Positions 61,511 to 64,000 of a stretch of DNA of 64,000 nucleotides are shown here, piece by piece. Origin of the DNA: CAWUEZ02 sp963921355. GTDB lineage: Bacteria; Pseudomonadota; Alphaproteobacteria; Thalassobaculales; Thalassobaculaceae. Below the pieces are notes generated by a model. That model made no database searches and had not been told where the DNA came from. It saw nothing but the letters and a program-made list of their open reading frames with translations. Within the stretch, counting starts at the first letter, position 1. Each line of letters opens with the position of its first letter. The position numbers and the translations under genes are program-made. Location of the stretch: positions 248,001 to 312,000 of the forward strand of contig OZ001190.1 in assembly GCA_963921355.3 (NCBI GenBank), given 5' to 3'.

Positions 61511-63617
61511 GTTTCACGCCGGTATCGACGGATCTAGACGCGACCCCGCTCGGGTCACTCCCAGCCATCGTCCTCGACACCGAAACCACCGGCCTGGATA
61601 CAAAAAACGACCGAATCGTCGAGATCGGTGCAGTCCGCCTGGATTCGGCGCGAATCGGATTACCCGACACATACGCCGCCCTGGTGCGCCCGGACGTACC
61701 GATACCCGAGCCGGCCACCGGGATTCATGGCATCAGCGACGCCGATGTCGCCAGCGCAGCCCCGTTCTCCGAAGCCATGCCGGCCTTTACGCGCTGGGCC
61801 GGCCCACGGATCGTCATCGGCTACTCGATCGGTTTCGATCTCGCAATTCTGGCGGCGGAACACGGCCGACGCGGAATGCCGTGGACGCCGCCCCGCGTGC
61901 TCGATGTCCGCCACCTGCTTCAGGCGCTGGCCCCCAACCTGCCTGACGATTCACTCGAGACCATCGCCAACTGGCTCGGGGTCGAGGTGGCGAACCGCCA
62001 CCGCGCCCTTGGCGACGCCCAGGCCACCGCGGACGTCTTTCGCGCTCTGGTTCCCCGGCTGCGGGATCGCGGCATAACCACATTGGCCGAGGCGGAACGG
62101 GCTTGCCGGTCCCTGACCGCGCGTCTGGATACCGAAGCCGCGGCCGGTTGGGTAGGCGGGGGCTTGGCCGCCGACACATTCCGGCGGATTGACAGCTTTC
62201 CCTATCGCCATCGGGTGCGGGACCTGATGGCCTCGCCACCCCTGTCGGTCGCGGACGATACGACGCTGCGCGACGCGATCACCACGATGACCGAACACAA
62301 GGTCAGTTCCCTCGTCTTCCAACCCCGGGACGGGACGACCCCACCGGGGATCGTCACCGAACGGGATGTCCTGCGCGCCATCGTTCGCAGTGACGCCGCC
62401 GCTTTGACATCCACCGTCGTCGAGGTCGGCAGCCGGCCACTCGTCACCGTGGATGCCGACGAGTACGTCTACCGGGCGATGACGCGGATGTCGGCGGGCG
62501 GGTTCCGCCACCTGGGCGTCACGGAAACCGACGGCGCACTGATCGGTGTGCTCAGCGCGCGCGATCTGCTCCGACAGCGCGCTCAGGAAGCGGTGTCGAT
62601 CGGAGATGCCATCGACCGGGCGGCGACGAAGGACGATCTGGGACGCGTCTGGTCGAAACTGACTCCGGTCGTTCGCTCGCTGGTGGAAGAGAAGGTGGAC
62701 GTCCGCGATGTCGCCGCGATCATCTCCCGGGAGCTGCGGGCGCTCTGCCGGCGCGCCTGCGACCTTTCGCTGGAGGCGATGCAACACGCGGGGCACGGAC
62801 CGCCGCCGACACGGTTCGCTGTCCTGGTTCTGGGGTCCGGTGGCCGGGGGGAAAGCCTGCTGGCCATGGACCAGGATAACGCCATCGTCTATGGCGACAG
62901 CGCCGACACGACGGCGGCAGACCGGTGGTTCGAGACGTTCGCCAGGGGCTTCAGCGACATCCTGAACGATGTTGGCGTGTCCTATTGTTCCGGCGGCGTC
63001 ATGGCCAGCAAGGCCGAGTGGCGGAGGGATGTCGCCGGCTGGCGGGACACCATCGGATCCTGGCTGACCCGGTCGAGGCCGGAGGACATCCTGAGGTCGG
63101 ACATCTTCTTCGACGCCGTTGCGGTGTACGGGGATGAGGGAATGGCCGAAACCCTGTGGCGGGATGCCGTCAGCGCCGCACAGGACACCCGCGTTTTTCT
63201 GCGCCTGCTCGCCCTCAACGCCGCTAAGGTGGAACCGCCGATCGGCCTTTTCGGGCGGTTCAGGTCGCAGGAGGGTCGGATCGATCTCAAGCTCGGCGGC
63301 GTGATGGCGATCTTCTCGGCCGCCCGGGTCCTCGCCCTTCAGCACGGCCTGGATGCCGCTCAACACCCGAGCGTCTGCGCGCGGCGGGCGCCGCCGGCAG
63401 CGCCTCCGCAGCCGCGATCGACGACCTGATCGAGGCCCATCGCATTCTTCTGGAGCAGATCCTGCGGCAACAGCTCCGGGACATTCCCCGCGGCATACCG
63501 TTGTCCAACCGGGTCGCGCCGGCGGAACTCTCCGGTCACGAGCGCCAGGAACTCAAATGGGCTCTGGAGCGGGTGTCGGACGTGCCGGGCCTGCTCGGAA
63601 CCCCGTTACTGGGCTGA
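61507..63617 (+). pseudogene. DnaQ-like exonuclease / CBS pair / DUF294 fusion with a late frameshift
   Basis: Three modules in one frame: DEDDh exonuclease (about 15-185; IVLDTETTGLDTKNDRIVEIG, GHRALGDAQAT-like NRHRALGDAQATADVF), two CBS domains (about 235-360; VSSLVFQPRDGTTPPGIVTERDV broken over two strands), and a DUF294 nucleotidyltransferase-like domain (FAVLVLGSGGRGESLLAMDQDNAI). Frame 1 reaches a stop at 63429, but from 63360 another frame continues STPERLRAAG, then LIEAHRILLEQILRQQL and RGIPLSNRV to TGA 63615, which is the expected DUF294 C-terminus. One base is therefore missing between about 63345 and 63360. Such proteins often accompany the symporter and may be its nucleotide-dependent regulator. 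Confidence 0.83.
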
Positions 63618-63660
63618 CGCCCGGTGTTGCCGGGGCGCAGGCGAACGCCCGGTGCCCGCT

Positions 63661-64000
63661 TCAACTGTCCGATGGGGTCGGCGTGGCGGCGAGTGTCCGA
63701 ATCCGTTCGATCCCCGCCGTCAGCGCCGACTGCAGCAGGACGTGGTCCAGGCCATAGGCGATGAGCCGGAAGCCGAGCGCCCAGTAGCGCTCGAGCCAGT
63801 CGGCATCGGCAGCCAGGAACCCCGCCGGTTTACCGGCGGCGTCGGCCGCGGCGACGATGCGCCGAACCGCGGCCATATAGTCCGGGTGATCGAACTGACC
63901 GGCCAAGCCCATGGATCCGGTCAGGTCGAAATGCCCGAGCCAGACCACATCAACGCCGTCCACCGCGGCAATCGCCTCGACATTCTCGAGACCCCGCGCC
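63661..64000 (-). CDS. HpcH/HpaI-type aldolase (partial, N-terminus off the window)
   Basis: About 112 C-terminal residues of a metal-dependent class II aldolase of the 2,4-dihydroxyhept-2-enedioate / 2-keto-3-deoxy-sugar-acid type. In frame from the window edge: ARGLENVEAIAAVDGVDVVW, LGHFDLTGSMGLAGQFDHPDY and AGKPAGFLAADADWLERYWALGF, which match the C-terminal half of the family, including the DLTGSMG loop. The reading is open to base 64000. The divalent-metal Glu and Asp are in the missing part. Confidence 0.88.
   Translation of the reverse strand, partial: ARGLENVEAIAAVDGVDVVWLGHFDLTGSMGLAGQFDHPDYMAAVRRIVAAADAAGKPAGFLAADADWLERYWALGFRLIAYGLDHVLLQSALTAGIERIRTLAATPTPSDS

Overview
The window is high-GC chromosomal DNA of an alphaproteobacterium, probably of the Rhodospirillales in the broad sense. 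This placement rests on gene families and gene order: lptC-lptA-lptB-rpoN-hpf-ptsN, cmk-aroA beside rpsA and ihfB, a TIGR02300 protein, a DUF1150 protein, a lapA-pyrF-trpF block, and rnd / tRNA-Leu / NDUFA9-like / uppP / gltD-gltB. No phage, transposase, CRISPR array or rRNA was seen.

Layout. 1-7.6 kb: a partial ClC channel, a GNAT acetyltransferase, a GGDEF diguanylate cyclase, a thioesterase, a BASS-like membrane protein, a TPR membrane protein and the mlaA-mlaC lipid-transport pair. 7.6-9.8 kb: ettA, flanked by three copies of a 138-bp double-palindrome repeat. 9.8-16.7 kb: a leftward catabolic operon (Cys-cluster protein, SDR, enolase-superfamily enzyme, 2-hydroxyacid dehydrogenase, CaiB CoA-transferase, CitE/HpcH lyase), followed by a cytochrome P450. 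16.8-24 kb: beta-carbonic anhydrase, a PAS_5-like protein, M20 peptidase-trpF-pyrF-lapA with overlapping ends, a divergent PaiB/MocR pair and ihfB. 24-28 kb: rpsA, cmk and a class II aroA. 28-37 kb: TIGR02300 protein, tRNA-Ala(GGC), a trypsin-like protease, Hsp20, DUF1150, ptsN, hpf, rpoN, lptBAC, RNase D and tRNA-Leu(CAG). 37-49 kb: NDUFA9-like protein, a serine hydrolase, uppP, gltD-gltB, an acetylpolyamine-amidohydrolase-like protein and two tandem DUF1194 proteins.

49.4-55.3 kb: a tight four-gene operon coding for a molybdenum hydroxylase (FAD subunit plus fused 2Fe-2S/molybdopterin subunit), a 6-hydroxynicotinate-reductase-like Fe-S protein and a UPF0280 protein. It looks like a dedicated pathway for an N-heterocyclic compound of unknown identity.

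55.4-63.6 kb: the most unusual stretch. Four otherwise intact genes carry disabling lesions. A globin-coupled chemoreceptor has two in-frame TAG codons, both parts of a DUF4212/sodium:solute symporter have a nonsense codon, and an exonuclease-CBS-DUF294 gene has a frameshift. Genes elsewhere in the window look intact and several end normally in TAG, so genome-wide recoding is unlikely. Coordinated decay of one transport/sensing module is the simplest reading; sequence error or programmed readthrough are alternatives. The window ends inside an HpcH/HpaI aldolase gene.
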